Shown: positions 25,063-35,241 of the stretch, one piece after another
Layout: the number at the start of each line of letters is the position of its first letter
Position numbering within the stretch: position 1 is the first letter of the stretch
Origin: Thermococcus guaymasensis DSM 11113
GTDB taxonomy: Archaea; Methanobacteriota_B; Thermococci; Thermococcales; Thermococcaceae
Assembly: GCF_000816105.1 (NCBI RefSeq)
Contig: NZ_CP007140.1
Span: 496,001-560,000, forward strand
Length of the DNA stretch: 64,000 bases
Direction: 5' to 3'
Translations under genes and position numbers: made by a program
Notes under the pieces: model-generated
The model's input: the letters and a program-made list of their open reading frames with translations, nothing else
The model's database searches: none
What the model was told of the DNA's origin: nothing

Positions 25063-28000
25063 ATGAAGGCATACGGCTTCGATAGGAAAGGTAGGTTTTT
25101 CATAGAGGACTACAACCGCTCCAAGCCTTTCGCAAGCTTCCTGCCCGGCATAGCTGGGAAAAAGGGCATACCAATGTGGGTGTTCTACGTCAACAGGGCA
25201 CAGTGCATAAGCTCCTTCGGCGTGCAGGACAAAGACCACCCGATAATGGAGTTCGACTCCGCCCTCAGGGCATACCAGAGAGTAAGGACACAGGGCTTCA
25301 GGACTTTCATAAAACTGCCCGATGAGGGAGTCTTTTACGAGCCATTCGCCCCCAATGAAAACGTCACCCAGAGGATGTACATAGGCAGGAACGAGCTTGA
25401 GATTGAGGAGCTCAACGAGGAGCTCGGCCTTAAGATAAACGTCCTCTACTACACCATCCCGGGGGAGAGAATCCCCGCACTCGTCAGGAAGGTCACGATA
25501 AAGAACGTCTCGTCAGCCCCCAAGAAGCTTGAAGTGCTCGACGGCATGCCCGCCGTTGTCCCCTACGGCGTTAACGACTACGTCTTGAAGCACATGCTGA
25601 CGACGATAAAGGCCTGGATGGAAGTGCACAACCTCGAAAAGGGGATGCCATTCTTCAAGCTCAAGTCCTCAACGGAGGACGTCCCCAAGGTGGAGGAGCT
25701 GGCCGAGGGTACCTTCTACATCTCCCTCGTGAACAGGGGCGGAAAGAGCGAGCTCGTGAAGCCTATAGTCGACCCAGACCTCGTCTTCGGCACTGACACA
25801 TCCATGCTCAGGCCAGAAAACTTCATGGGCAAACCTTTGAGCGAGCTTACCGGGGCAAAACAGGTAACCTTCAACAAGCTCCCCTCTGCCTTCACGCCCC
25901 TTGAGCTCATCCTTGAGCCCGGCGAGGAAGTCAAGATTTACTCCGTAATCGGCTATGTGCCACACATAGCGATGCTTGAGGGCTACGCGGAGAAGTTCGC
26001 CAATGAGAAATACCTTGAGGGGAAATACACCGAGGGCAACGCCATTATCGAGGAGATTGTCAAGGACATATCCACCAAGACTTCATCGAAGCTTTTCGAC
26101 GAGTACGCCAAGCAGTGCTACCTCGACAACGTGTTGAGGGGAGGCTACCCGCTCGTCCTTGAGGACGAAAAGCCCTTCGTCTACTATCTCTACCTGAGGA
26201 AGCACGGCGACCAGGAGAGGGACTACAACTACTTCGTCATCACGCCGGAGTACTATTCCACCGGAAACGGCAACTACAGGGACGTTAACCAGAACAGGAG
26301 GGATAACGTCTTCTTCCACCCTGAGATAGGGAGCTACGACATAAAGTTCTTTGTGAACCTCATCCAGGCCGACGGCTACAACCCGCTCGTCATCAACGGC
26401 GTGAAGTACCACTTCAAGGCCAGCGATACGAGCTTTCTCGGAGAGCTCGTTGACAAGCCCGAGCCACTCATCGAGTTCCTCAAGGAGCCATTCACGCCGG
26501 GAAGGCTGATAATGTTCCTCGAAGATCAGGAAATCAAGCTAAAAGTGCCTGAAGAGGAGTTCCTCAGAGGGGTTCTCAAGCACTCCGAGGAGGAAATAGA
26601 TGCAGTCCACGGCGAGGGCTACTGGTGCGACCACTGGACATACAACCTCGACCTGATAGAGAGCTACCTCGGAATATACCCCGACAGAAAGAAGGAGCTC
26701 CTCTTTGAGGACTACGGCTACACTTACTACGACAACGCTATGGTCGTGCTCCCGAGAAGCAAGAGGTACGTGCTCGACAAGGGCAGGGTGAGACAGTACA
26801 ACTCCCTCGTGGAGGACGAGGAGAAGAAGGCGCTGATAGAGTCAAGGAAGGAATACAAGCACGTTATGAGGGCAGGTAAAGGAAGGGGCGAGATATACAG
26901 GACGAACCTCGCCACCAAGCTCCTCAATTTAGCTCTCGTCAAGTTCGCGACGCTCGACCCGGAGGGAATTGGAATAGAGATGGAGGCAGGCAAGCCGGGG
27001 TGGTACGACGCGCTCAACGGGCTTCCCGGCCTCTTCGGCTCCTCCGTGGGAGAAAGCGCCGAGCTTGTTAGGCTCTTTGACTTCCTAATCGGAGCCTTTG
27101 AGGAGTTCCCGGAGAAGGAGCTGAGGGTTCCGGTCGAGGTCTGGGAACTTTACAGTGAGGAGCTCAGGCTCGTGAAGGAATACCTCCAGAGGGACGACGG
27201 GGACAGAGACCACTGGCTCTGGGACAAACTCTCAGCACTCCGCGAGGAGTACAGGGAGAAAGTGAAGCTCGGCTTTAACGGAGAGGAAGTGAAGGTAAAA
27301 GCTGGAGAGCTCGTTGAGGGTCTGAGAGTGCTCCGCGACAAGCTGTGGGCCGGCCTCAGGAAGGCGGCGGAAGAAAACAACGGCTTACTGCCAATGTACT
27401 TCTACTATGAGCCCGTTGAATACGAAGTCGTGGAAAACGGCGAGGTAAGGGTTCTGAAGTTCGAGAGGAAGAGAATGCCACTCTTCCTTGAGGGCGTCGT
27501 CAAGCAGTTCAAGGTCTTCAAGGACAGGGAGCTCTTGAGGGAAGTCTACCGGAAGGTCAAGGAGAGCGACCTCTACGACAGGAAGCTGGGGATGTACAAG
27601 CTCAACGCCTCCCTGAAAGACCAGCCGATAGAAATCGGCAGGGCGAGGGCCTTCACACCGGGCTGGCTTGAAAACGAGTCAATCTGGCTCCACATGGAGT
27701 ACAAGTACATGCTCGAACTCATAAGGAGAGGGCTTTACGATGAGTTCTACTCGGACTTCAAGAACGTCATCGTTGCATTCCTCGACCCAGAGGTCTATGG
27801 AAGGAGCCCCCTCGAAAACTCCTCCTTTATAGTCAGCAGTGCCTATCCGGACGAGTCCCTGCACGGCACGGGCTTCGTTACGAGGCTAACTGGAGCAAAC
27901 GCAGAGTTCCTCAGCATATGGAAGAACATGTTCGCAGGAGAAAAGCCGTTCAGCACGGAAAACGGGGAACTCGTGCTCACGCTCAGCCCGGCCCTCCCAG

Positions 28001-28242
28001 GATGGCTGTTTGACGATGAAGGAAAGGTGAGCTTCAATTTCCTCGGAAGGTGCAGGGTCACCTACCACAACCCAGGCAAAAAGGACACGTGGAAGCTCGA
28101 CATGAGGGGGGCAAGGACAGTCCTTCACCTGAAGGGCAGAGAAACCATCGAGGTCGAGGGGAATAGGGTCAGGGGAGAGCTCGCCCAGATGGTCAGGGAA
28201 GGTAAGGTCGAGGCGATAGACGTTTACTTCCCTGCCAACTGA
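25063..28242 (+). CDS. Beta-glucan phosphorylase, GH94/GH149/GH161-like
   Basis: This 1059-residue protein without a signal peptide has the clan GH-Q phosphorylase layout: an N-terminal beta-sandwich, then an (alpha/alpha)6 catalytic region, then a small C-terminal beta domain. GNYRDVNQNRR (Asp407) corresponds to the YRDxxQ substrate motif of cellobiose phosphorylases, and KPGWYDALNGLPGLFGSS holds Asp649 as the probable general acid. The great length and the asparagine-rich motif point to the GH161/GH149 beta-1,3-oligoglucan phosphorylases rather than classic GH94. Location after laminarinase supports beta-1,3-glucan plus phosphate giving glucose-1-phosphate in the cytosol. GAGGGG precedes the ATG. 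Confidence 0.75.
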   Translation: MKAYGFDRKGRFFIEDYNRSKPFASFLPGIAGKKGIPMWVFYVNRAQCISSFGVQDKDHPIMEFDSALRAYQRVRTQGFRTFIKLPDEGVFYEPFAPNENVTQRMYIGRNELEIEELNEELGLKINVLYYTIPGERIPALVRKVTIKNVSSAPKKLEVLDGMPAVVPYGVNDYVLKHMLTTIKAWMEVHNLEKGMPFFKLKSSTEDVPKVEELAEGTFYISLVNRGGKSELVKPIVDPDLVFGTDTSMLRPENFMGKPLSELTGAKQVTFNKLPSAFTPLELILEPGEEVKIYSVIGYVPHIAMLEGYAEKFANEKYLEGKYTEGNAIIEEIVKDISTKTSSKLFDEYAKQCYLDNVLRGGYPLVLEDEKPFVYYLYLRKHGDQERDYNYFVITPEYYSTGNGNYRDVNQNRRDNVFFHPEIGSYDIKFFVNLIQADGYNPLVINGVKYHFKASDTSFLGELVDKPEPLIEFLKEPFTPGRLIMFLEDQEIKLKVPEEEFLRGVLKHSEEEIDAVHGEGYWCDHWTYNLDLIESYLGIYPDRKKELLFEDYGYTYYDNAMVVLPRSKRYVLDKGRVRQYNSLVEDEEKKALIESRKEYKHVMRAGKGRGEIYRTNLATKLLNLALVKFATLDPEGIGIEMEAGKPGWYDALNGLPGLFGSSVGESAELVRLFDFLIGAFEEFPEKELRVPVEVWELYSEELRLVKEYLQRDDGDRDHWLWDKLSALREEYREKVKLGFNGEEVKVKAGELVEGLRVLRDKLWAGLRKAAEENNGLLPMYFYYEPVEYEVVENGEVRVLKFERKRMPLFLEGVVKQFKVFKDRELLREVYRKVKESDLYDRKLGMYKLNASLKDQPIEIGRARAFTPGWLENESIWLHMEYKYMLELIRRGLYDEFYSDFKNVIVAFLDPEVYGRSPLENSSFIVSSAYPDESLHGTGFVTRLTGANAEFLSIWKNMFAGEKPFSTENGELVLTLSPALPGWLFDDEGKVSFNFLGRCRVTYHNPGKKDTWKLDMRGARTVLHLKGRETIEVEGNRVRGELAQMVREGKVEAIDVYFPAN

Positions 28243-28285
28243 ACCTTTTGTTTTTTAATTTGACCATTTTGAGGAGGTGCCGATT

Positions 28286-28990
28286 ATGAAGGTCGCCGTG
28301 ATAACCGGGGCATCCCGCGGTATAGGAGAGAGCATTGCGAGGGCCCTTGCCAAGGACGGCTATGCCCTTGCACTCGGTGCAAGGAGCGTTGACAGGTTGA
28401 AAAAAATCGCCCAAGAGCTTGCTCAGGAACACGGTGTTGAGGTGTTCTACCACCACCTCGACGTCTCAAAGCCTGAGAGCGTTGAAGAGTTCTCTAAGAA
28501 AGTCCTCGACCGCTTCGGGGACGTTGATGTCGTTGTCGCCAACGCCGGCCTGGGGCACTTTGGACGGCTTGAGGGGCTGACCGAAGAGCAGTTCCACGAG
28601 ATGATAGAGGTCAACATCCTCGGCGTCTGGAGGACGATAAAGGCCTTCCTCCAGAGCCTGAAGAGAACCGGCGGTGTGGCGCTCGTTGTGACCTCCGATG
28701 TATCGGCGAGGTTCATCCCCTACGGTGGGGGTTACGTCTCCACCAAGTGGGCGGCCAGGGCGCTAGTTAGGACTTTCCAGATTGAGAACCCTGATGTAAG
28801 GTTCTTTGAACTCAGGCCTGGTGCAGTTGACACCTACTTCGCGGGAAGTAAGCCAGGAAAGCCCAAGGAGCAGGGCTACCTGAAGCCGGAGGAGATAGCT
28901 GAAGCAGTCAGGTGCCTGCTTAGGCTCCCCAAGGACGTGAGGGTTGAGGAGTTTATGCTCCGCTCCATCTACCAGAAACCCGAATACTGA
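28286..28990 (+). CDS. adhA: Short-chain alcohol dehydrogenase AdhA
   Basis: This 234-residue SDR has the NAD(P)-binding glycine motif TGASRGIG, NAG (VANAGLG) and the catalytic Ser-Tyr-Lys set in TSDVSARFIPYGGGYVSTK. It is nearly the P. furiosus AdhA (PF0074) as I remember it; in that species adhA is co-transcribed in the celB-lamA locus. Its metabolic role there is unclear; reduction of carbonyls to dispose of reductant is a reasonable guess. ATG 28286 is used because GAGGAGGTG precedes it. It is the last gene of the rightward unit. Confidence 0.88.
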   Translation: MKVAVITGASRGIGESIARALAKDGYALALGARSVDRLKKIAQELAQEHGVEVFYHHLDVSKPESVEEFSKKVLDRFGDVDVVVANAGLGHFGRLEGLTEEQFHEMIEVNILGVWRTIKAFLQSLKRTGGVALVVTSDVSARFIPYGGGYVSTKWAARALVRTFQIENPDVRFFELRPGAVDTYFAGSKPGKPKEQGYLKPEEIAEAVRCLLRLPKDVRVEEFMLRSIYQKPEY

Positions 28991-29090
28991 CGTGAGGCTC
29001 TATGCTGACATACAACCTTAAGGGGATATACGTTGATTGAACTCCTTTCTTTTCTCCCCAATTTTTGTGCTTTTTACATTTTTCTTTTGA

Positions 29091-29122
29091 AAGCCTCGCC
29101 CTTCAGGGCGAGGAGGAGGTCA
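29091..29122 (+). mobile_element. Hairpin resembling the right end of an IS200/IS605-type element (remnant)
   Basis: CCTCGCCC (29094-29101) and GGGCGAGG (29106-29113) form a perfect 8-bp stem with a TTCA loop, followed by AGGAGGTCAG. Thermococcales IS605-family ends and TnpB guide-RNA tails often look like this. No transposase or tnpB frame is nearby, so only an end remains. It lies at the right edge of the beta-glucan island. A simple terminator between convergent genes is the alternative; strand is uncertain. Confidence 0.4.
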
Positions 29123-29193
29123 GAGAACAGGAAGGTCAAGAATTCCAAGAAAGAAAAGCTCGGAACAGAAAGGTTGGGGGAGGCTCCCCCAGA

Positions 29194-29445
29194 TCAATCA
29201 AGGCTTATGCCGGCCTCTTCGAGGGCCTTCTTTATCTCCTCGTCGGAGGCGCCGCGCTCGATGTTGACCTTCTCCGGAAGGGGCTCAAGGTGCTTGACGT
29301 TCATCCTCCTGCGCTTGACCTTGTTGAGGCCAGCACCGGTAACGAGGACGAAGTTCTTGTCGATTATGTCGGCAACGACGACCTTCTGTCCGGCCCTCCT
29401 TCCGGCTATAATTACGGCAATCCTTCCGACCTCAATAGCTGGCAT
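29194..29445 (-). CDS. rpl14e: 50S ribosomal protein L14e
   Basis: This 83-residue L14e/KOW-type protein starts [24 protein letters not shown], the KOW motif typical of the family, and has [17 protein letters not shown]. It is the last gene of the leftward superoperon in this window; cbf5, its remembered neighbour, is now about 19 kb further left. Confidence 0.94.
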   Translation of the reverse strand: MPAIEVGRIAVIIAGRRAGQKVVVADIIDKNFVLVTGAGLNKVKRRRMNVKHLEPLPEKVNIERGASDEEIKKALEEAGISLD

Positions 29446-29458
29446 TCATCCCACCTCC

Positions 29459-30025
29459 TCAACTTTTTTCAGACCCCGCGTCGCCGTCGGGGTAAAGGTG
29501 GTCGATGGCGGCCTTCACAATCGCGAAGACCCCATCGGGACCCCATTTGGCGGTGTTTATAATCAAGTCGTAAATTGACTTGTCCTCGATGTCGATACCG
29601 TAGAGGTTTAAATACCTTTTCCTGTTCCCCTTCTCCCTCTCGGCGATCTGGACGAAGGCCTCCTCAACGGAGATGCCCTCTCTCCGGGCAACCCTCTTGG
29701 CGCGCTCCATAATCGGAGCGTCGAGCCATATTTTAAGGTCAGCGTTTTTGACCATCCATCCGGCAAGGCGGCCTTCAATGACAACATTACACTCCTTGGC
29801 CGCCTCGATCTGCCTTCTGTCAACCTCGCGGTCTATCTCAGGGTGAAGCTCCGCATACTCCTGGAACTCCTGGAGAGTCATCCCCATTTCCTTGGCCATC
29901 TGCCGGAATATTAGTCCGGCGTAGATATGCTTGAAGCCGTAGTGCTTGGCCAGGTTCCTGCAGAGCGTTGTAGTTCCGGAACCGGCCAGACCGCTGACGG
30001 TTATGACGAGGCAGCCCTTGGGCAT
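29459..30025 (-). CDS. cmk: Cytidylate kinase
   Basis: This 188-residue archaeal CMP kinase (CMP + ATP to CDP + ADP) has P-loop VSGLAGSGTTTL, a LID-like VVIEGRLAGWMV segment and KRYLNLYGIDIEDKSIYDLIINT. The gene sits between L34e and L14e, the usual archaeal arrangement. Confidence 0.93.
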   Translation of the reverse strand: MPKGCLVITVSGLAGSGTTTLCRNLAKHYGFKHIYAGLIFRQMAKEMGMTLQEFQEYAELHPEIDREVDRRQIEAAKECNVVIEGRLAGWMVKNADLKIWLDAPIMERAKRVARREGISVEEAFVQIAEREKGNRKRYLNLYGIDIEDKSIYDLIINTAKWGPDGVFAIVKAAIDHLYPDGDAGSEKS

Positions 30026-30040
30026 ACCAGCACCTCGACT

Positions 30041-30313
30041 TCAGAGGGCTATACCAGCTCTTACCTGAGCCTTCATGACCTTCCTCATGCAGCTCGGGCA
30101 GAGGTGCGGCATCGGCCTCTCGGGTCTCTTTGCCGTCTTCGGAAGCTTCCTGAGCTCGCTCGGCCTTCCGCGCGGAACGCCGTTGAGGGGCCTTCCGCAC
30201 ATAGCGCAGTGGGCAACCTTGGGCTTCCTCCTCTCAAAGTGGATTACGGTTCTTCCGCCGGGAGTCCTAACGTACTTCCTCCTCCATGACCTTGAGCGGT
30301 ACATCGGCTTCAT
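30041..30313 (-). CDS. rpl34e: 50S ribosomal protein L34e
   Basis: This 90-residue L34e has two CxxC zinc-ribbon pairs (CAMCGRP and CPSCMRK). I chose the ATG at 30313 ([14 protein letters not shown]) since GGTGAG lies upstream; an ATG-like codon at 30322 overlaps the ribosome site. Confidence 0.93.
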   Translation of the reverse strand: MKPMYRSRSWRRKYVRTPGGRTVIHFERRKPKVAHCAMCGRPLNGVPRGRPSELRKLPKTAKRPERPMPHLCPSCMRKVMKAQVRAGIAL

Positions 30314-30355
30314 ATCTCTCACCTCGGAACCCTTTTTAGCGGAGCGTTTTTAAAT

Positions 30356-30877
30356 TTATCCCATGTCGAGGAACTTCCTGAGCACCATACCGATTATATA
30401 GCTCGAAAGAATGTACCATCCGAGATAGCCGAGCTCATCCGGCCCGAGCGCCGAGTGATACATGCTGTGGAACCAGTCAAACAGGAAGAAGTTGAACGGT
30501 GCCTTGACTATCGCAACCTCAACGTACCATCTTCTGAGCCAGCCGAAGAATATCCAGAATATTGGCATTGTAAGCAACATGGGCACCATCTGCTGTTGCA
30601 TTATCTCGCTCTGCATTTTCATGAGTTCCATCTGCTTCTGCTGAACTTTCCGGAGCTTCTTCTCATCCCCCTTCTCCTGAGCCTCTTTCAGTTCCATTTG
30701 AAGCTCTTTGGCCATTTTCTGCATCTTCCTCGTCTTCTCAATGTCCGTGAAAAAGTAATAAATCAAGGTGTATGAGCCACCTATAATGAACCCAGCTATC
30801 GTTATCGCCAGCAAGGGGTGCTGAGCGATGTAACCGCCAAAGAGGTTATCAAGGAACTGGTATATACCTTCAATCAT
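30356..30877 (-). CDS. DUF106/EMC3-like membrane protein insertase
   Basis: This 173-residue archaeal DUF106 protein is distantly related to YidC/Oxa1 and eukaryotic EMC3/TMCO1. Helices lie near residues 20-42 ([22 protein letters not shown]), 105-120 ([18 protein letters not shown]) and at the C-terminus, with a long lysine-rich coiled coil between the first two ([19 protein letters not shown]). It likely helps insert proteins next to SecY, encoded just upstream. It overlaps adk by eight bases. Confidence 0.85.
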   Translation of the reverse strand: MIEGIYQFLDNLFGGYIAQHPLLAITIAGFIIGGSYTLIYYFFTDIEKTRKMQKMAKELQMELKEAQEKGDEKKLRKVQQKQMELMKMQSEIMQQQMVPMLLTMPIFWIFFGWLRRWYVEVAIVKAPFNFFLFDWFHSMYHSALGPDELGYLGWYILSSYIIGMVLRKFLDMG

Positions 30878-31460
30878 ATTCCCCCACCGCCAGATTAAGT
30901 ACTTGAACGAGTTCGTTCACAGCCTCCTCAAGACCTTTGTCCTCGTGGTTCTCGATTATCTTTATAAGGGCATCGGAGTGCATGGCGTAGGTTATAGCCG
31001 CGGCCCTGTTGAGATCCTGATGCCTCTGGATCTGCTCTTCAGTCTCAACGTCCCTGTCCCTCTTGAGGTCGCGCAGACGCCTTCCGAGGATCTCGCTGGG
31101 GGCAGCCTCTATTATGACTATGAAGTTGGGCCGAAGGATCTCTATAACTTCTTTTGGAAAGCCAAGAAGGTATCCCATTGGAGTCTTAATGGTAGCGTGG
31201 GTATCAAGAAGAATGGGTTCTTCTCGGGCCATTTCAACTACTCTCTGAGCGGCGCTCAACTGAAGCTGCTTCTGTATAGTTGGATCAAGTCTCCTCATCT
31301 CGTCTCTGTGTTTCACAAGACCCTGCCTAACCGCCTCCTCAAACATCAGGTCTCCAAAGTTAACGAGCCGAAACTTGATTGCAGTTCTTTTTAGTGCGAG
31401 TCGAGTTATTGTGCTCTTACCCACGCCCGGGATACCCGTTATCATGACCACAAACGGCAT
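30870..31460 (-). CDS. adkA: Adenylate kinase, archaeal type
   Basis: This 196-residue archaeal adenylate kinase (2 ADP to ATP + AMP) has P-loop [11 protein letters not shown] and the segment [22 protein letters not shown] 31460 is chosen because GGTGAT lies upstream; ATG 31466 overlaps it. It follows secY by 91 bases and has its own TATA box. Confidence 0.93.
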   Translation of the reverse strand: MPFVVMITGIPGVGKSTITRLALKRTAIKFRLVNFGDLMFEEAVRQGLVKHRDEMRRLDPTIQKQLQLSAAQRVVEMAREEPILLDTHATIKTPMGYLLGFPKEVIEILRPNFIVIIEAAPSEILGRRLRDLKRDRDVETEEQIQRHQDLNRAAAITYAMHSDALIKIIENHEDKGLEEAVNELVQVLNLAVGEYD

Positions 31461-31504
31461 CAGCATCACCTGTCTAAACAGTCCCGGTAAAAATTAGGAA
31501 GTCA

Positions 31505-31513
31505 CTTTAAAAG
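31505..31513 (-). promoter_or_regulatory. TATA box of the adk-L14e transcription unit
   Basis: CTTTTAAAG on the minus strand, about 50 bases before the adk ATG, suggests that the last five genes of the superoperon can be transcribed separately. Confidence 0.5.
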
Positions 31514-31550
31514 ATTTGGGAGGGAAAAAGAAATTCAAGATACTCAGTGA

Positions 31551-32933
31551 CTAGCTACCAAAGAACCTTCTCAAAGCCGGGAACATTTCAGTTGCCTGCT
31601 CCCTAGCTACCTCTTCGTAGAACCTGTAGAGTATGCCGACCGTCAGCAGTATTCCTGTTCCAGTACCGAGGGCACCGAGGAAGCTGGCCAGCACCGCAAC
31701 TATCGCCAGGGTGAACGAGCCCCAGAATGTAACGTACGGTATGTAGCGCTGAAGGACCCTCTCAAGGATTCTCGGGTCACGCCTGAAGCCAGGGATCTGA
31801 AGTCCTGCACGCTGGAGCTGTCTTGCGATACTCTTGGCGTCGAGGCCCGTGAGCTCCACCCAGAGGAAACCGAACACTACTGACCAAAATATCGTCTGAA
31901 TCGCGTAGATGAGCGCGTGACCCGGGTGGTGCACCAACTGGAATACATCATATGGCGGAACTGTGTACTTGGCGAGGCCCGAGACAGGGTAGCCGTTCTC
32001 GTTGAAGGTGCCGAGGAAGGTGTAGCCCCTGGAGGCAAGCAGTCTGGCCCAGAGCTGGATGTTGGAATAGAGCGCCATGGTAAGGATTATCGGGATGTTG
32101 CTGACGTACATGAACCTTATCGGGTACCTTCCGCGGACTGTAACACGGCCGTAGCTGAGCGGTATCTCGACGCGCATGCTCTCCAGGTAGACTACGATCA
32201 GGAAGATCACTATGGTAGCCAGTAGTTGGGTAATGTCAGGCAATCCCGGCCTGTAAATAGCACCACTTATGTCACCGTTGAGGAGGTGCTTGATAAAAGC
32301 AGGGATAGCACCGCTTAGCTCATCCGGGTTCTGCGGAAGGGGCAGTGGATTGAGTGACTTCACCATAACCTGCTGGGACACACCCGCAGCGATGAAGAGG
32401 CTTATACCACTCCCTATTCCCCACTTACTGACGAGCTCATCCAGCATTATCAAGATCGTCGAGCCGAGACCGAGCTGGAGGATGAGCAGGATTGCTATGG
32501 TAACGGTTATGTCAGCACCAACCTTTCCAAATGCGCCCGCTACGACATAGATCGTCGCCTCAAAGAAGCTCATGAAGACTGAGAACAACCTCTGCAGGGC
32601 CTGGTAAAACCTCCTGTCCTCGGGATCGGAGAGATCAAGCCTCAGTATCTCGGAACCAACAAGAAGCTGGAGGATGATTCCAGCGGTAACGATTGGACCG
32701 ATACCAAGGGTTAGGAGTGAACCATTCCTACCAGCAAGCACGAAACGAAGCGTGGAAAAGTAATCGAATATTCTTGACGGAAGGCCATATAGCGGGATTT
32801 CAGCAAGGGTATAGTATAACAGCAGGGCAATGCCCGTCCATATGAACTTCTCCTTAAGAGGAACCCTCCTCTTGGGGCGCTCTACCTCTGGAAACCACCG
32901 TTCGATGGCATAGATCACTTCGCGGACGCCCAT
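31551..32933 (-). CDS. secY: Preprotein translocase subunit SecY
   Basis: The 460-residue SecY (Sec61 alpha) forms the protein-conducting channel with SecE and SecbG. About ten membrane helices are visible. The plug and pore region is near [20 protein letters not shown] and the C-terminal cytosolic loop contains [12 protein letters not shown] 32933 (MGVREVI) has GGTG six bases upstream; a TTG at 32942 overlaps that site. Confidence 0.96.
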   Translation of the reverse strand: MGVREVIYAIERWFPEVERPKRRVPLKEKFIWTGIALLLYYTLAEIPLYGLPSRIFDYFSTLRFVLAGRNGSLLTLGIGPIVTAGIILQLLVGSEILRLDLSDPEDRRFYQALQRLFSVFMSFFEATIYVVAGAFGKVGADITVTIAILLILQLGLGSTILIMLDELVSKWGIGSGISLFIAAGVSQQVMVKSLNPLPLPQNPDELSGAIPAFIKHLLNGDISGAIYRPGLPDITQLLATIVIFLIVVYLESMRVEIPLSYGRVTVRGRYPIRFMYVSNIPIILTMALYSNIQLWARLLASRGYTFLGTFNENGYPVSGLAKYTVPPYDVFQLVHHPGHALIYAIQTIFWSVVFGFLWVELTGLDAKSIARQLQRAGLQIPGFRRDPRILERVLQRYIPYVTFWGSFTLAIVAVLASFLGALGTGTGILLTVGILYRFYEEVAREQATEMFPALRRFFGS

Positions 32934-32984
32934 TTTCAACACCTTTTTAGCTTTAACTGTAGAGTGGGATAATGAGAAAGGGGA

Positions 32985-33431
32985 TCAGGCGAGGATGACC
33001 TCGCCGCCCGCTTCCTTAATCTTTTCCTCGGCCTTGGGAGTCACGTAGTGGGCCCTGACGACTATCGCCCTGGTGAGCTTTCCTGTACCGAGAACCTTGT
33101 CCACACCGAGCTGGGTGGCGTCGAAGACCAGCTTCCCTTCCTCCTCGTAGATGACGCCCATGTCCTTGAAGAGCTCGAAGTTCTCGTCGATGTCGCTCAG
33201 GTTGATGACATTGGGGATGTACTGAACGGCCTTGGGCCTGTGGAAGCCGCGCTTGCCGAGGTGGTCGGGGGCGTACTTGATGGTCCAGGTGAACTTCTGG
33301 TCCTTCCTCTTACCGGTACCCGCCATACCGCGGCCACCTTTGCTTCCGCCGCCGCGGTGCTTCTTCTTGCATCCCCATCCGTGAGTGTGACTTCCGCGGA
33401 GCTTTCTAACCTTCTTCCTTCTCCTAATCAT
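32985..33431 (-). CDS. rpl15: 50S ribosomal protein L15
   Basis: The 148-residue archaeal uL15 begins [20 protein letters not shown] with the glycine/basic [16 protein letters not shown] segment that threads into 23S rRNA. It is next to secY as in nearly all genomes. Confidence 0.95.
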   Translation of the reverse strand: MIRRRKKVRKLRGSHTHGWGCKKKHRGGGSKGGRGMAGTGKRKDQKFTWTIKYAPDHLGKRGFHRPKAVQYIPNVINLSDIDENFELFKDMGVIYEEEGKLVFDATQLGVDKVLGTGKLTRAIVVRAHYVTPKAEEKIKEAGGEVILA

Positions 33432-33442
33432 CTCTCGCCACC

Positions 33443-33910
33443 TCAGAGCATTCTCTCAATGAGGTCGTTAATCTTCTCGCCCCTGTAACCGAGGGCTCCA
33501 CCCTCTTTGAAGGAGCGCTTCTTGCTTCCCTTGAGGCCACCCCTCGGCGGGTGGAGCCTGAAGACAGGCTTGATGTTTGGCAGATCCCTGAGCTTCATCT
33601 CGCCGTTGATGACCTTCTCTGCGAACTCCTCGATGCTCATTCCGAGCTTCTCCTTGACGTATTCGTCGGTTATCGGCTTGTTGCCGACGAGCCTGCCCCT
33701 CTTCCTGAGGAGCTTGACGAGGGTGTCTTTGTCTATCTCGCCCCAGGTGATGTAGTCCTTGACCTTCTGTATCATTCCGCGGTAACTCGGGGTGTCGTCC
33801 ACTATGACGAGGTGGTTAATCCTGTGAAGGCGGAGCATGGCGAGGGTGTCCCTAACCTCGCCCCTCGCCCTAATCCCGCTCCTAAGCCTTATGAGTGCGA
33901 GCTTTGCCAT
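33443..33910 (-). CDS. rpl30: 50S ribosomal protein L30
   Basis: The 155-residue protein is the long archaeal uL30: [28 protein letters not shown] is the conserved ferredoxin-like N-terminal fold, followed by the archaeal extension. Between S5 and L15 in standard order. Confidence 0.95.
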   Translation of the reverse strand: MAKLALIRLRSGIRARGEVRDTLAMLRLHRINHLVIVDDTPSYRGMIQKVKDYITWGEIDKDTLVKLLRKRGRLVGNKPITDEYVKEKLGMSIEEFAEKVINGEMKLRDLPNIKPVFRLHPPRGGLKGSKKRSFKEGGALGYRGEKINDLIERML

Positions 33911-33921
33911 CTTCTCTCACC

Positions 33922-34629
33922 TCACTCAAGGGTGAAGCTCTGGGGCATCGCCCTGCCAACGACGATACCGTACTTCTCCTCCATACCCGGCTGTATGGCG
34001 ACGCGGTTGGTGTTGTAGAGCGCGTTGAAAACTGCCTTGGCGAAGTTGACGGTGGTTCTCGTCTCACCGAGGGTCTGGGACCAGACGTCCTGGACTCCCG
34101 CCAAGCTGAGTATCTTTTTGCCGACGTCACCTATGACAAGTCCAAGACCACGCGGTCCGGGCATGAGCTTGACGCGGACGCTTCCTTCCTTGCCCTCGAC
34201 GGCGAAGGGAATCGAGTGGGGCCTCCTGCACCTGCACTCCCAGGAGCCACAACCGCGCTTGATCTCGATGATGTTCATCTTGGCGTAGTTGATGGCCTTC
34301 CTGATGGCTATACCGACTTCCCTTCCATGGCCGATTCCAAGGCCGACGTAGCCGTCCCTGTTGCCCACAGCGGCCAAAACGCGGAAGCGAATCCTCCTAC
34401 CGCTGTCGGTCATCCTGACGGTGAGGGCTATGTCAAGCACTTCCTGGTTCTCCCTCAGGCTGACCTCGGGAAGGAGGACGTCGACTATCTCCGGCTCCTT
34501 TATCTGGTAGCCCTTCCTAAATATCTCGTGAATGTCAGTTATCTGGCCCTCCTTAACGAGCCTGCCGAGCTTGGTTCTCGGCTCCCACTCCTCAAGAACC
34601 CTCTGGGCAATCTCTCTCGGGTCGCTCAT
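33922..34629 (-). CDS. rps5: 30S ribosomal protein S5
   Basis: The 235-residue archaeal uS5 has the double-stranded-RNA-like S5 domain ([29 protein letters not shown]) and the C-terminal GKTRTT-type segment ([18 protein letters not shown]). S5 helps decoding accuracy at the mRNA entry. Its ATG overlaps the L18 stop. Confidence 0.95.
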   Translation of the reverse strand: MSDPREIAQRVLEEWEPRTKLGRLVKEGQITDIHEIFRKGYQIKEPEIVDVLLPEVSLRENQEVLDIALTVRMTDSGRRIRFRVLAAVGNRDGYVGLGIGHGREVGIAIRKAINYAKMNIIEIKRGCGSWECRCRRPHSIPFAVEGKEGSVRVKLMPGPRGLGLVIGDVGKKILSLAGVQDVWSQTLGETRTTVNFAKAVFNALYNTNRVAIQPGMEEKYGIVVGRAMPQSFTLE

Positions 34630-35231
34630 TCTCTCGCCCCCTCAAACTTCTCGATTATCTTGGCCTTAACCTCTTCAAAGTGTTCCGGCAGTTTCTCGGG
34701 CTCAAGGCCCCTGACGAGGTAGCCACCAAACTGCTTCCTATAGAGCGTCTCGTCCTCCTCCTTGAGAGCCTTGGCGTACTCAGCAACGTGCTCGCCCCTT
34801 ATCCTGTAGTCCTCGGGGAATATCTCCTCGCTGTGCGGGACGTTAAGTCCGGCATCCACCGCTCCCTTGAGGACTGCGAAAACGCTCGAACCCTTGGTCG
34901 GCGGGTGGAGGCCTATGTCGAGGATGGCCTCCTCGATGCCGGCCTGCTTGGCCTTGTAACCGATGAGCAAGCCAAGGAGGTAAGCGCTTGGGGTGTTTCC
35001 GGTGTGGCCCTTCCAGCCGAAGTCCCTGATGAGCTCCCTGGTGTGGGCGGAAACTATCGTCCTGTCGCCCTTCGGGTCGTAGACGATGATCTGGGCGATG
35101 TGGTGGTTGAGGGTCTTCCTCACGACAAGCCTCGGCTTCTTGCTCTTGAGGAGCTTGAGCCTCTTGTGGTAGTTGGTCTTACCCTCTCTCCTCCTCCTGA
35201 AGGGAACCCTATACCTTGGTCCTCTCGCCAT
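34626..35231 (-). CDS. rpl18: 50S ribosomal protein L18
   Basis: The 201-residue archaeal uL18 (5S rRNA binder) starts [30 protein letters not shown] and contains [31 protein letters not shown]. It overlaps S5 by four bases. Confidence 0.95.
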   Translation of the reverse strand: MARGPRYRVPFRRRREGKTNYHKRLKLLKSKKPRLVVRKTLNHHIAQIIVYDPKGDRTIVSAHTRELIRDFGWKGHTGNTPSAYLLGLLIGYKAKQAGIEEAILDIGLHPPTKGSSVFAVLKGAVDAGLNVPHSEEIFPEDYRIRGEHVAEYAKALKEEDETLYRKQFGGYLVRGLEPEKLPEHFEEVKAKIIEKFEGARE

Positions 35232-35241
35232 TTATCTCACC

